Assembly: GCF_947495325.1 (NCBI RefSeq)
Contig: NZ_CANLYK010000002.1
Coordinates: forward strand, 806,001-870,000
DNA from: an uncultured Allomuricauda sp.
GTDB lineage: Bacteria > Bacteroidota > Bacteroidia > Flavobacteriales > Flavobacteriaceae
Direction of reading: 5' to 3'
Length of the DNA stretch: 64,000 nucleotides
Within the stretch, counting starts at the first letter, position 1. Every line of letters begins with the position of its first letter. Made by a program: the position numbers and the translations under genes. The notes beneath the pieces were generated by a model, which was not told where the DNA came from, searched no databases, and saw only the letters and a list, made by a program, of their open reading frames with translations. This document shows positions 43,984 to 52,302 of this stretch, one piece after another.

Positions 43984-44670
43984 ATGAAAACAAAGGACAT
44001 TAAGATTCTACTTGTTGATGATGAACCGGATATTCTAGAAATTGTGAGCTATAATCTTTCTTCGGAAGGGTATGAAGTTTTTACAGCAAAAAACGGAGTA
44101 GAAGGAGTCGCAAAAGCAAAAAAGAAAAGCCCTCATCTTATTATTTTGGATGTAATGATGCCCGAGATGGATGGCATTGAGGCATGTGAGATTATTAGAA
44201 GTACCCCAGGTTTGGAAAATACAATAATCACTTTTCTAACAGCTCGTGGAGAGGATTATTCCCAAGTGGCCGGTTTTGATGCAGGAGCAGATGATTATAT
44301 CACCAAACCCATAAAACCAAAGGTATTGGTCAGCAAGGTGAAAGCATTGCTCAGAAGATTAAAAGAAGACAAAGCTGAGGTTGAAGACATTGTAAAAGTG
44401 GGCAATATTGTAATCAATAGGGAGGAGTACAAAATTGTTAATGATGGAAAAGAGATAGTACTCCCAAGAAAAGAATTTGAGCTTTTATCATTGTTGACTT
44501 CCAAACCCAATAAGGTATTTAAACGGGAGGTGATATTAGATAAGGTTTGGGGTAATGAGGTCGTTGTAGGTGGTAGAACCATTGATGTGCATATTAGAAA
44601 ACTACGTGAGAAAATAGGCGACCATCATTTTAAAACAGTCAAAGGCGTAGGGTATAAGTTTGTCTTGTAA
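43984..44670 (+). CDS. OmpR/PhoB-family response regulator
   Basis: A 228-aa two-domain regulator. The receiver domain (about 5-120) has ILLVDDEPD acidic residues, the phospho-acceptor Asp in IILDVMMPEMDG, Thr in FLTARGE, and the Lys in DYITKP. The DNA-binding winged helix (about 135-228) has REEYKIVNDGKEIVLPRKEF and GRTIDVHIRKLREKIG. ATG 43984 is preferred to the frame-opening ATG at 43915, which precedes the -7 box. It shares a TAATG stop-start overlap with the kinase. PhoB is the nearest type by feel. Confidence 0.92.
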   Translation: MKTKDIKILLVDDEPDILEIVSYNLSSEGYEVFTAKNGVEGVAKAKKKSPHLIILDVMMPEMDGIEACEIIRSTPGLENTIITFLTARGEDYSQVAGFDAGADDYITKPIKPKVLVSKVKALLRRLKEDKAEVEDIVKVGNIVINREEYKIVNDGKEIVLPRKEFELLSLLTSKPNKVFKREVILDKVWGNEVVVGGRTIDVHIRKLREKIGDHHFKTVKGVGYKFVL

Positions 44671-45725
44671 TGGCCATTAAGCTAAGGAAATCTTATAAGT
44701 TTGCCTTAAGGTCATCCTTTTTGATAACCATTTTACTTACCGGGGTTTTTGTTTCATTTCTCATGTATAAAGAACAGCAAGATTGGTTGTTTGTTCTCTT
44801 GTTTGCACTGACTTGTTTCGTTATTTCATTTGTTATTCTCCAGATTAGGGTAGAACGATTTATCTATAGGCGTGTTAAAAAAATATATGATGATGTTTCT
44901 CTTCTGGAATCCTCTTCATTTTCGTCAAAACCAGTAACAACAGATATGAAAACCTTGACCCAGGAGATTGAAAAATTTGCAGAGGACAAGAAAATTGAAA
45001 TAGATACGCTAAAAATCCGTGAAGAATACAGAAAGGATTTTCTAGGAAATGTTTCCCATGAATTAAAAACGCCACTTTTTACAGTGCAAGGCTACATTTT
45101 AACACTGTTGGATGGTGCAATGAACGATAAGAAAATTCGCGAAAAGTACTTGACCCGCGCCAACAAGGGAGTGGAACGGTTGATTTACATTGTAAAAGAC
45201 CTTGATTTAATTACCAAACTTGAAGTTGGAGGGTTAAAATTGGAACGAGAAGATTTTGATATAATTGAACTCATTCAAAACGTGTTTGACCTTTTAGAAA
45301 TGAAGGCCGCAAAAAAAGAAATTAGTCTTACGTTTGATATGGAATACATGGCCCCAATTTATGTGAATGCTGATAAAGAGAAGATTCAACAAGTGATAAG
45401 TAATCTTCTTGTAAACTCCATTAAATATGGCCATCCAAATGGAACAACCGAAGTAAGTGTTGAGAACCTAATTAAAAACAAAGTGATTATCAGGGTCACT
45501 GATAATGGCGAAGGTATCCCCCAAGAACATATTCCTAGGCTTTTTGAGCGTTTTTATCGTGTAGATCAAAGTGGAAGTCGGGATGAAGGAGGTTCAGGAT
45601 TGGGGCTCTCCATTGTAAAGCATATTATGGAGGCGCATGATGAGAAGATTTATGTGGAAAGTGAGGTGGATGTAGGATCTGAGTTCTCTTTCACTTTAGA
45701 AAAAACAGAGAATAGCTCTGAATAG
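44670..45725 (+). CDS. PhoR-like sensor histidine kinase
   Basis: A 351-aa kinase. Two membrane helices (about 14-32 and 39-59) with only a few residues between them mean there is almost no periplasmic sensor. A linker then leads to the HisKA domain (FLGNVSHELKTPL, phospho-His near residue 131) and a HATPase domain (NLLVNSIKYG, DNGEGIPQEH, GGSGLGLSIVKH). PhoR kinases with short periplasmic loops sense through partners such as Pst/PhoU. The last 76 bases overlap the convergent glycosyltransferase gene. Confidence 0.92.
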   Translation: MAIKLRKSYKFALRSSFLITILLTGVFVSFLMYKEQQDWLFVLLFALTCFVISFVILQIRVERFIYRRVKKIYDDVSLLESSSFSSKPVTTDMKTLTQEIEKFAEDKKIEIDTLKIREEYRKDFLGNVSHELKTPLFTVQGYILTLLDGAMNDKKIREKYLTRANKGVERLIYIVKDLDLITKLEVGGLKLEREDFDIIELIQNVFDLLEMKAAKKEISLTFDMEYMAPIYVNADKEKIQQVISNLLVNSIKYGHPNGTTEVSVENLIKNKVIIRVTDNGEGIPQEHIPRLFERFYRVDQSGSRDEGGSGLGLSIVKHIMEAHDEKIYVESEVDVGSEFSFTLEKTENSSE

Positions 45726-46762
45726 TTTATTTCGGATTCAAAACATGTTAATCCCTTGAAATTTTCTATTCTATTTAAATCTTCAATAGTAAAACTGTCC
45801 TGTACAGCATAGGGAACTAGGTTTTGCTTTTCCAGCCGTTTCGCCAAATATTCTTGTTCATATTGTCCTGGTGTAGGAATAAAAAAGGCCTTCTTTTCCA
45901 ATTTGGCCAAGTCCATAACAGTCGTATATCCTGATCGGCAAAGTATCTGGGCACTTTGGTTCAATGCCATTTGCAATTCCTGGGACTGCATAAAGTTATA
46001 GAGCGTAATTCTGACTTTTGGTATTCTCCGGATTTCCTTGGTTTGTGAATCCTCTATTTTTCCTTTCACAAAAAGCACATTTCCATGATAAGAGGATAGC
46101 TCTTTTAAAATCTTTTCTTCCAAAAAGGTTCGTTGAGGTTCTGGTCCTGAAAGCAGCACCATAAGATTGTATTCCAGTTCAACCTTCATTTTTTCGAACC
46201 GACTCAGAGGCCCTAAATACTTTATGTTGATTTTAGATTTTTTCAAGTGTCCAAGCTTTCCCGTTAAATTGGGTTTTTCCTTTACATCGGGAATCCAACA
46301 CGCATCAAATTTTCTTATGATTTTTTGATGTGCCATGGAGCTCATCCAGGTGGTGTTTCCCGAAAGTATGTTAAGCTGATGCGTAATAAAAACGCATGGG
46401 ATTTTCTTATAAAAAACACCTAATCGATTGTCAGAGATGACTCCATCAAGCTGGTATTTCTTTATCAATAGCTTTACAGTTCTTTTCTCTTTTGATATAG
46501 CTTTTAGAACCTTGGGGGAGTCCCAAATCATTTTGATTTTAAAATTCTTAGCCTTTTCGGCGTAAGTTATTTTGTAAGAAGGCAATTCAAAAGATGGAAG
46601 GTTTGGAAACTCCTTTTGTAAAAGGGTGAGTGCAACACCATCTGAGGCTATAAATGGTTGGTGTCCATCCGCCAAAAGTGCATTAATGATTGGAATACAT
46701 CGGGTAGCATGACCAAGCCCCCAGTTTAATGGGGCTATTAAAATACGTTTGGATTTTTGCAC
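45650..46762 (-). CDS. GT-B glycosyltransferase, MurG/UGT-like
   Basis: A 370-aa GT-B-fold protein. The N-terminal Gly-rich motif is APLNWGLGHATRCIPIINAL (8-27), as in MurG-like and MGDG-synthase-like enzymes; the donor-side half has LCRSGYTTVMDLAKLEKKAFFIPTPGQYEQEYLA. Substrate unknown; glycolipid or cell-wall sugar transfer is the usual role. Its last 25 codons or so lie antisense to the 3' end of the histidine kinase gene (45650-45725). Confidence 0.78.
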   Translation of the reverse strand: MQKSKRILIAPLNWGLGHATRCIPIINALLADGHQPFIASDGVALTLLQKEFPNLPSFELPSYKITYAEKAKNFKIKMIWDSPKVLKAISKEKRTVKLLIKKYQLDGVISDNRLGVFYKKIPCVFITHQLNILSGNTTWMSSMAHQKIIRKFDACWIPDVKEKPNLTGKLGHLKKSKINIKYLGPLSRFEKMKVELEYNLMVLLSGPEPQRTFLEEKILKELSSYHGNVLFVKGKIEDSQTKEIRRIPKVRITLYNFMQSQELQMALNQSAQILCRSGYTTVMDLAKLEKKAFFIPTPGQYEQEYLAKRLEKQNLVPYAVQDSFTIEDLNRIENFKGLTCFESEINYSELFSVFSKVKENSDPTSTSLST

Positions 46763-46803
46763 AACTACAAAGCAACAAAATGAATATTGCTTTTGGATTT
46801 CCT

Positions 46804-46811
46804 TAGTTTTG
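46804..46811 (+). promoter_or_regulatory. -7 box of the trmB operon
   Basis: TAGTTTTG, a TAnnTTTG match, 36 bases upstream of the GTG start of trmB. It drives the trmB-lysE-ATL gene run. Confidence 0.5.
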
Positions 46812-46846
46812 CCAAAACATTAAGTTTTGGTCAATAGAAAAGGTAA

Positions 46847-47515
46847 GTGGGAAGTAAAAACAAACTAAAACGATTTAAGGAAAACGAAACTTTTGCCAAT
46901 GTAATCCAGCCCTCAAGGGAAGAGGTTATTGCTGGATTCAAGTACAAGGGAAGTTGGGCTTCGTTCTTTAAGAACGAAAACCCAATTGTGGTGGAATTAG
47001 GCTGTGGAAAAGGTGAATATACCGTGGGACTTGCCGAGAAAAACCCTGATAAGAATTTTATAGGGATTGATATTAAAGGCGCTCGATTTTGGCGTGGAGC
47101 AAAGTCTGCCCAAGAAATAAACTTGAATAATGTTGCATTTCTCCGAAGTCAAATTGAGTTGGTGGACGGCCTTTTTGGAGAGCATGAGGTAGATGAAATT
47201 TGGATAACCTTCCCAGACCCACAGATTAAATACAAACGAACCAAACATCGTCTTACCAATCCTGTGTTCCTTAAAAAATATCAACACATTTTAAAGCCAA
47301 AAGGGGTTGTAAACCTAAAGACTGATAGTGAATTTATACACGGATATACTTTGGGACTTTTGCAAGGTGAAGGTCATGAAATCCTTTATGCAAACCACGA
47401 TGTGTATAAAAATGCAGGAAGCCCAAAAGAAGTTCTGGAAATCCAGACTTTTTACGAAAATCAGTATCTTGAGAAAGGAAAACCAATCACGTACATCCAG
47501 TTTAGGATAAACTAG
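46847..47515 (+). CDS. trmB: tRNA (guanosine(46)-N7)-methyltransferase
   Basis: SAM-dependent methylation of G46 in tRNA variable loops. Of 222 aa; the SAM motif is VVELGCGKGEYTVGLAEKNPD, then GIDIKGARFWRGAKSA, and the catalytic ITFPDPQIKYKRTKHRL. The start is GTG at 46847, giving MGSKNKLKRF, the usual Bacteroidota N-terminus. First of three closely spaced genes. Confidence 0.95.
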   Translation: MGSKNKLKRFKENETFANVIQPSREEVIAGFKYKGSWASFFKNENPIVVELGCGKGEYTVGLAEKNPDKNFIGIDIKGARFWRGAKSAQEINLNNVAFLRSQIELVDGLFGEHEVDEIWITFPDPQIKYKRTKHRLTNPVFLKKYQHILKPKGVVNLKTDSEFIHGYTLGLLQGEGHEILYANHDVYKNAGSPKEVLEIQTFYENQYLEKGKPITYIQFRIN

Positions 47516-47518
47516 CCA

Positions 47519-48148
47519 ATGACTCACGTACTTATACTGTTCTTTGCCACTTTTTCAGCTGCCTTTATGGCAACTGTGCCTCCTGGGTTGCTTAATATGA
47601 ACGCAGCTAAAACCAGTGTGGAAAAAGGCAAGTTAAATGGAATTATCTTCAGTTTGGGAGTTTCCTCAATGATAATGATCCAGGCTTATATTGCGGTGCT
47701 CATTTCCAAATTCCTGTATAACAATCCTGAGGTAATAGATCTATTGTTAAAGATTGCATTGTGGGTGTTTGCTTTTTTTGCAGTTTACTTTTTTATTACC
47801 GCCCAAAGAAACAAGAAGCAGAAGTCTAAAGAAGTCAGGGTCAGTAAAAAGAACAGCTTTTTTAAAGGAATCCTCTTGGCAGCTGTGAACCTATTGACCA
47901 TACCGTATTACAGTGGTTTAAATGCGATGTGGAACAAAGCTGGATGGATCAAGTTTGAATTAAAAGACACTTTGACTTTTGTTTTGGCAGCTGGAGCAGG
48001 TACCTTTTCGGTATTGTACCTCTATACATTTTACTTCAATAAATTGGAAACCAAAACGAATAGATTTTCTAAAAACTCCAACTATATTCTTAGTGGATTG
48101 ATGCTAGTTTTGTTGATTATCACTTTAATTCGAATTTTTTATAGGTAA
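47519..48148 (+). CDS. LysE-family translocator
   Basis: A 209-aa inner-membrane exporter with about six helices. The N-terminal segment FMATVPPGLLNMNAAKTSVE carries the LysE/RhtB family's PGP-like motif in altered form (PPG). It begins 3 bases after trmB and ends 1 base before the ATL gene. Export of amino acids or related small molecules is the family role; the substrate is unknown. Confidence 0.78.
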   Translation: MTHVLILFFATFSAAFMATVPPGLLNMNAAKTSVEKGKLNGIIFSLGVSSMIMIQAYIAVLISKFLYNNPEVIDLLLKIALWVFAFFAVYFFITAQRNKKQKSKEVRVSKKNSFFKGILLAAVNLLTIPYYSGLNAMWNKAGWIKFELKDTLTFVLAAGAGTFSVLYLYTFYFNKLETKTNRFSKNSNYILSGLMLVLLIITLIRIFYR

Positions 48149-48149
48149 T

Positions 48150-48494
48150 ATGGCGGATAAGAACTTTTTTGATAAGGTATATGAGGTCGCTAAATTAATT
48201 CCCTATGGAAAAGTCACGTCTTACGGAGCCATTGCCAAATATTTAGGAGCTGCCCGCAGTGCCAGAATGGTTGGCTGGGCCATGAACAACTCTTTGGCCA
48301 AGGATGTACCTGCACATCGAGTGGTGAACCGAGTTGGTGTACTAACAGGAAAGCATCATTTTGATGGAACCAACCTAATGCAGCAGCTTTTGGAAAATGA
48401 GGGAATCGTTGTCAAAGACAATCAAATAGTCGATTTTCAAAAGCATTTTTGGAATCCCACCACTGAGCTCAATGAAGAAGATTTCCCATATTAG
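48150..48494 (+). CDS. Alkyltransferase-like protein (ATL), MGMT family
   Basis: A 114-aa protein with the MGMT DNA-binding domain: VAKLIPYGKVTSYGAIAKYLG (helix-turn-helix and Tyr finger), GWAMNNS with the arginine-finger region SARMVG before it. The active-site PCHRV is PAHRV (Pro54-Ala55-His56-Arg57), so the alkyl-acceptor Cys is gone. ATL proteins bind O6-alkylguanine and hand lesions to nucleotide excision repair. It closes the trmB-lysE-ATL run. Confidence 0.9.
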   Translation: MADKNFFDKVYEVAKLIPYGKVTSYGAIAKYLGAARSARMVGWAMNNSLAKDVPAHRVVNRVGVLTGKHHFDGTNLMQQLLENEGIVVKDNQIVDFQKHFWNPTTELNEEDFPY

Positions 48495-48739
48495 ATCAGA
48501 AAGAAGGAATATTCTGAATAAATTTCCATAAAGAAAATAAAGTAATTTTAAACTGGCAGATTATCAATAGGTTGAAAAAATTTCAATCGATTTCGTAAAA
48601 GTGACATAAGATCGAAAAAATTGGTAGATCTAAGTGTAACTTTATGCAACCAAACTAGTCTTTAATTCTATAAGCAGAAGTAAAAATGTTAACAGTGGGG
48701 ATGGCTATAACCCACTTAGGAAAGGAATTTTAATAACAC
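48495..48739. other. Intergenic region upstream of the short lacI-type gene
   Basis: 245 bases without a gene. It holds a perfect dyad TTGAAA-aaa-TTTCAA at 48572-48586, followed by two further A+T-rich stretches with GATC words. The dyad could be an operator for the LacI-type protein that follows, or chance in A+T-rich DNA. No RNA gene is visible. Confidence 0.35.
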
Positions 48740-49288
48740 ATGAAGTCTGAAATCAATATAAGCCAAATTTCCTATTTGTCAGGATATTCAAAATCAACCG
48801 TTTCAAAGGCAATAAACAACAGCAAGGAAATCAGTGAGAACACCAAGTTGAAAATTCGAAAAATAGCCAAAGAATATGGGTATAAGCCTAATTTTTCAGC
48901 AAAGGCCCTAAAATCTAAGAAAACAAATTCCATAGGCCTTATCGTACCTAACTTCTCAAAAATATTTTGTGCCTTTATCATGGAAGGTATTGAAGAAGCG
49001 GCTGTAAAAAAAGGGTACAAGCTTGTAGTCTACCAATCCAAAAATGATTTGTTGAACAGAAAAAAAGTGGTAAAAACGTTATTTGATGGCAGTATTGATG
49101 GACTTATTTTAATTACCAATGAACGTTTTGCCCCGCAATGCGAAATTGATTATGTAAACAAAGTGGTTGAAGATACCTTGCCCACTGTAAAAGTCGATTT
49201 TTCAAATTGTCCAGAGGAAAACGGCACTCCCAATCAAATTAAAAGTAGGGGAGGGAAAATATTTGAGGACTTGGCCAAAGTCATATAG
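48740..49288 (+). CDS. Short LacI-family transcriptional regulator, C-terminally truncated
   Basis: A 182-aa protein against about 335-345 for full LacI regulators. The helix-turn-helix is intact (ISQISYLSGYSKSTVSKAIN at 7-26 and hinge KPNFSAKALKSKK), followed by the first part of the sugar-binding N-subdomain (SIGLIVPNFSKIFCAFIMEG). The frame then ends with a divergent tail. No continuation is evident in the following 170 bases. It could be a decayed gene or a genuine short DNA-binding form; the intact HTH and good spacing favour expression. Confidence 0.65.
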   Translation: MKSEINISQISYLSGYSKSTVSKAINNSKEISENTKLKIRKIAKEYGYKPNFSAKALKSKKTNSIGLIVPNFSKIFCAFIMEGIEEAAVKKGYKLVVYQSKNDLLNRKKVVKTLFDGSIDGLILITNERFAPQCEIDYVNKVVEDTLPTVKVDFSNCPEENGTPNQIKSRGGKIFEDLAKVI

Positions 49289-49406
49289 TCAGTTAAGTAA
49301 AATTTATCTTCCTACCTCAAAATCATTTCTTTTCAGGGTATAGTGCAAACCTATCCTATCATTTCCATTTTCAATCTAACTGTTTCTTATTCTAAGCTTT
49401 GGGGCG

Positions 49407-49414
49407 TATCTTTG
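49407..49414 (+). promoter_or_regulatory. -7 box of the mrp operon
   Basis: TATCTTTG, an exact TAnnTTTG match, 43 bases before the mrp start codon. Confidence 0.55.
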
Positions 49415-49457
49415 TAATTTAGAATCGGTTTAAACGACTGCAAACAAAATTGGATTA

Positions 49458-50597
49458 ATGAAGCTGAACAAAGCAGATATTCTTAAAGCACTGGAACTTA
49501 TTTCCGCTCCTGGAGAAGGGCAAAATTTGGTGCAAAGCGGAGCGGTTACCAACGTTCAGGTATTTGGGGATGAGGTAGAGGTAGATGTGACCATTAAAAA
49601 CCCAAGTCTCCAGGCCAAAAAGAAAACTGAGGTTGAGATTTTAAAAATAATCCATAGTGAGGTCTATCAAAAGGCAAAGATCAAAGTCAACCTTAAGGTT
49701 GAAGCCCCATCAAAGCCGAAAGTAAATCAGATCAAGGGAAATCCAATTCCTGGCATTCAAAATATAATTGCAATAGCTTCTGGAAAAGGAGGTGTGGGAA
49801 AATCTACGGTAACGGCAAATATTGCGGTTACCCTTTCCAAAATGGGTTTTAAGGTAGGTTTACTGGATACGGATATTTATGGTCCATCCATGCCTATTAT
49901 GTTCGATGTGGCTTTGGAAAAACCACTATCGATCAATGTAGACGGAAAGCCAAAAATGAAACCTGTTGAAAACTATGGTGTGAAACTACTTTCAATAGGG
50001 TTCTTCACACAGCCCAATCAAGCGGTAATTTGGAGGGGCCCAATGGCGTCCAAGGCCTTAAACCAAATGATTTTTGATGCGCATTGGGGAGAACTTGATT
50101 TTCTATTATTGGACCTTCCCCCGGGAACGGGAGATATCCATTTAAGTATTATGCAGTCCTTACCAGTAACGGGAGCCGTTGTGGTAAGCACTCCACAAGA
50201 AATAGCACTGGCAGATGCCCGAAAAGGGGTTGCCATGTTCCAACAAGAGGCAATAAGCGTTCCAGTATTGGGAATTGTTGAAAATATGGCCTACTTTACC
50301 CCTGCAGAACTGCCTAACAACAAATACCATATCTTTGGTAAAGGTGGTGCCAAAAACCTTGCTGAAGATCTTGAAATACCATTTTTGGGCGAAATTCCAT
50401 TGGTGCAAAGTATTAGAGAAGCAGGAGATATTGGGAGACCTGCCGCAATGCAGACCGCTTCTCCAATAGAAGAAGCCTTTGAAGAATTGACTAAAAATGT
50501 TGTCCAGGAATTGGTGCGAAGAAATACAGATCTGCCCCCAACGGAAGCAATAAAAATTACAACGATGGCGGGATGCGCTGCTGTTAAAAAGAAATGA
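49458..50597 (+). CDS. mrp: Mrp/NBP35-type Fe-S cluster carrier ATPase
   Basis: A 379-aa P-loop protein that binds and delivers Fe-S clusters. An N-terminal DUF59/MIP18-like domain (1-90) precedes the deviant Walker A IASGKGGVGKST (about 107-118) and the GLLDTDIYGPSMP and LLLDLPPGTGD motifs. The CxxC bridging motif of ApbC/Mrp is replaced by FTPAELPNN in the segment ENMAYFTPAELPNNKY; cluster ligation must differ. It overlaps nifU by 4 bases. Confidence 0.93.
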   Translation: MKLNKADILKALELISAPGEGQNLVQSGAVTNVQVFGDEVEVDVTIKNPSLQAKKKTEVEILKIIHSEVYQKAKIKVNLKVEAPSKPKVNQIKGNPIPGIQNIIAIASGKGGVGKSTVTANIAVTLSKMGFKVGLLDTDIYGPSMPIMFDVALEKPLSINVDGKPKMKPVENYGVKLLSIGFFTQPNQAVIWRGPMASKALNQMIFDAHWGELDFLLLDLPPGTGDIHLSIMQSLPVTGAVVVSTPQEIALADARKGVAMFQQEAISVPVLGIVENMAYFTPAELPNNKYHIFGKGGAKNLAEDLEIPFLGEIPLVQSIREAGDIGRPAAMQTASPIEEAFEELTKNVVQELVRRNTDLPPTEAIKITTMAGCAAVKKK

Positions 50598-50839
50598 GTA
50601 TGACATCAGAAGAGATTAAAACGAATGTTGAGAAGGCCTTGGATGAAATTCGACCATTTTTGCAGAGTGATGGCGGGGATATTTCATTGATTTCAATAGA
50701 TAATGACAGCTCGGTAAAGGTAAAGCTGGAAGGCAATTGCATAGGTTGTAGCGTTAACCAAATGACGCTTAAAAGTGGCGTGGAAATGACCATAAAAAAA
50801 TATGTTCCTCAAATTGAAGAGGTCATTAATGTAAGCTAG
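50594..50839 (+). CDS. NifU C-terminal-domain Fe-S scaffold protein
   Basis: An 81-aa stand-alone NifU/Nfu domain with LDEIRPFLQSDGGDISLISI and the cluster CxxC in EGNCIGCSVNQMTLKSGVE. Used as scaffold or carrier for [4Fe-4S] clusters. The ATGA overlap with mrp shows translational coupling, consistent with joint work in Fe-S assembly. Confidence 0.93.
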   Translation: MSMTSEEIKTNVEKALDEIRPFLQSDGGDISLISIDNDSSVKVKLEGNCIGCSVNQMTLKSGVEMTIKKYVPQIEEVINVS

Positions 50840-50907
50840 CTGATAAAAATCATAAATCTTTCCTCACACAAATTCTAAGTTGTGCAGATATCCAAAAAAG
50901 ATTCTGA

Positions 50908-51966
50908 ATGATTAAAACCGATATACTGATAATTGGAGCGGGACCTACGGGTCTTTTTGCTGTTTTTGAGGCAGGTTTGTTACAGCTTAAATGTCATTTA
51001 ATAGATGCATTGCCCCAACCAGGAGGCCAATGTTCCGAAATTTATCCCAAAAAACCCATTTATGATATCCCAGGATTTCCAGAAGTTTTAGCTGGCGAAC
51101 TGGTAGACAATTTAATGGAACAAATCAAACCCTTTCAACCTGGCTTTACCCTGGGGGAACGGGCAGAAAAAATTGAAAAATTGGAAGATGGAAGCTTTGT
51201 TGTAACTACGAACAAAGGAACCCAACATCACGCTCCAATTATTGCTATCGCAGGAGGTCTGGGGAGCTTTGAACCCAGAAAACCGTTGTTGGACAATTTA
51301 TCAAAATATGAGGATAATGGAGTCTCATATATGATTAAGGAACCCGAAGTCTATCGAAATAAAAAAATATTGATAGCTGGCGGAGGTGATTCCGCCTTGG
51401 ATTGGTCTATTTTTCTTGCAGATTTGGCTTCGGAAGTTACTTTGGTCCATCGACGAAATGAATTTAGAGGTGCTTTGGATTCAGTGGAGAAAGTACAGCA
51501 GTTAAAAAATCAAGGAAAAATCAATTTGATTACCCCATCCGAGGTGGTAGGTTTGCACGGCGATGGAAAATTGGAAAAAGTTACGATTAAAAAAACGGAT
51601 ACTTCCGAAGAAATTGAACTCGAAATAGACAACTTTATTCCTCTATTCGGACTTTCGCCAAAGTTGGGACCAATTGCAGATTGGGGCTTGGAAATTGAAA
51701 AAAATGCGATTAAAGTAGATAATACATTGGACTATCAAACGAACATCCCAGGGATTTATGCCATTGGCGATGTGAATACGTATCCTGGAAAACTAAAATT
51801 GATTTTATGTGGTTTTCATGAGGCTACATTGATGTGTCAAAGTGCTTATCAGCGAATCCATCCAGATAAAAAATATGTCATGAAGTATACCACGGTAGGT
51901 GGTGTTACAGGTTTTGATGGAAGTAAAAAAGAGGCTCCCAAAGCCGTTGTAAAAAGTATAGAATAA
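50908..51966 (+). CDS. Ferredoxin--NADP(+) reductase, thioredoxin-reductase-like (YumC type)
   Basis: A 352-aa FAD flavoprotein. The FAD motif IIGAGPTGLFAVFEAG is at 7-22 and the NAD(P) motif ILIAGGGDSALDWS follows mid-protein, with a second FAD contact GIYAIGDVNTYPG near the C-terminus. It lacks the CxxC redox site of thioredoxin reductase, as expected for YumC-type FNR. The ferredoxin gene begins 2 bases after its stop, so the two are a likely redox pair. Confidence 0.92.
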   Translation: MIKTDILIIGAGPTGLFAVFEAGLLQLKCHLIDALPQPGGQCSEIYPKKPIYDIPGFPEVLAGELVDNLMEQIKPFQPGFTLGERAEKIEKLEDGSFVVTTNKGTQHHAPIIAIAGGLGSFEPRKPLLDNLSKYEDNGVSYMIKEPEVYRNKKILIAGGGDSALDWSIFLADLASEVTLVHRRNEFRGALDSVEKVQQLKNQGKINLITPSEVVGLHGDGKLEKVTIKKTDTSEEIELEIDNFIPLFGLSPKLGPIADWGLEIEKNAIKVDNTLDYQTNIPGIYAIGDVNTYPGKLKLILCGFHEATLMCQSAYQRIHPDKKYVMKYTTVGGVTGFDGSKKEAPKAVVKSIE

Positions 51967-51968
51967 GC

Positions 51969-52301
51969 ATGTCAGATATAAAGATAAAGATAACCGACCG
52001 CGAAGGTGTGCAACACGAAGTTGATGCACCAACGGACATGAACATGAATCTCATGGAGGTGGTTCGTTCTTATGAATTAGCCCCCGAAGGAACCATAGGA
52101 ATTTGCGGAGGAATGGCCATGTGCGCTTCATGCCAATGCTATGTGAAGTCAGATCACCAACTCCCTGAAAAGTCAGATGATGAGGAAGCAATGCTTTCGG
52201 AGGCTTTTAATGTTGAAGATAACTCAAGATTAGGCTGCCAAATCCATATGACCGATGATTTGGATGGCCTTGAAGTCGAGTTGGCTCCAGAGGAACTCTA
52301 A
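51969..52301 (+). CDS. [2Fe-2S] ferredoxin, adrenodoxin-type
   Basis: A 110-aa ferredoxin with cluster ligands Cys46, Cys52, Cys55 (ICGGMAMCASC) and a fourth in LGCQIHM. N-terminal ITDREGVQHEVDAPTDMNM and the acidic helix region fit the ISC/adrenodoxin type. Paired with the adjacent reductase, it can supply electrons to Fe-S assembly or to oxygenases. It ends 1 base from the convergent ABC exporter gene. Confidence 0.93.
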   Translation: MSDIKIKITDREGVQHEVDAPTDMNMNLMEVVRSYELAPEGTIGICGGMAMCASCQCYVKSDHQLPEKSDDEEAMLSEAFNVEDNSRLGCQIHMTDDLDGLEVELAPEEL

Positions 52302-52302
52302 A

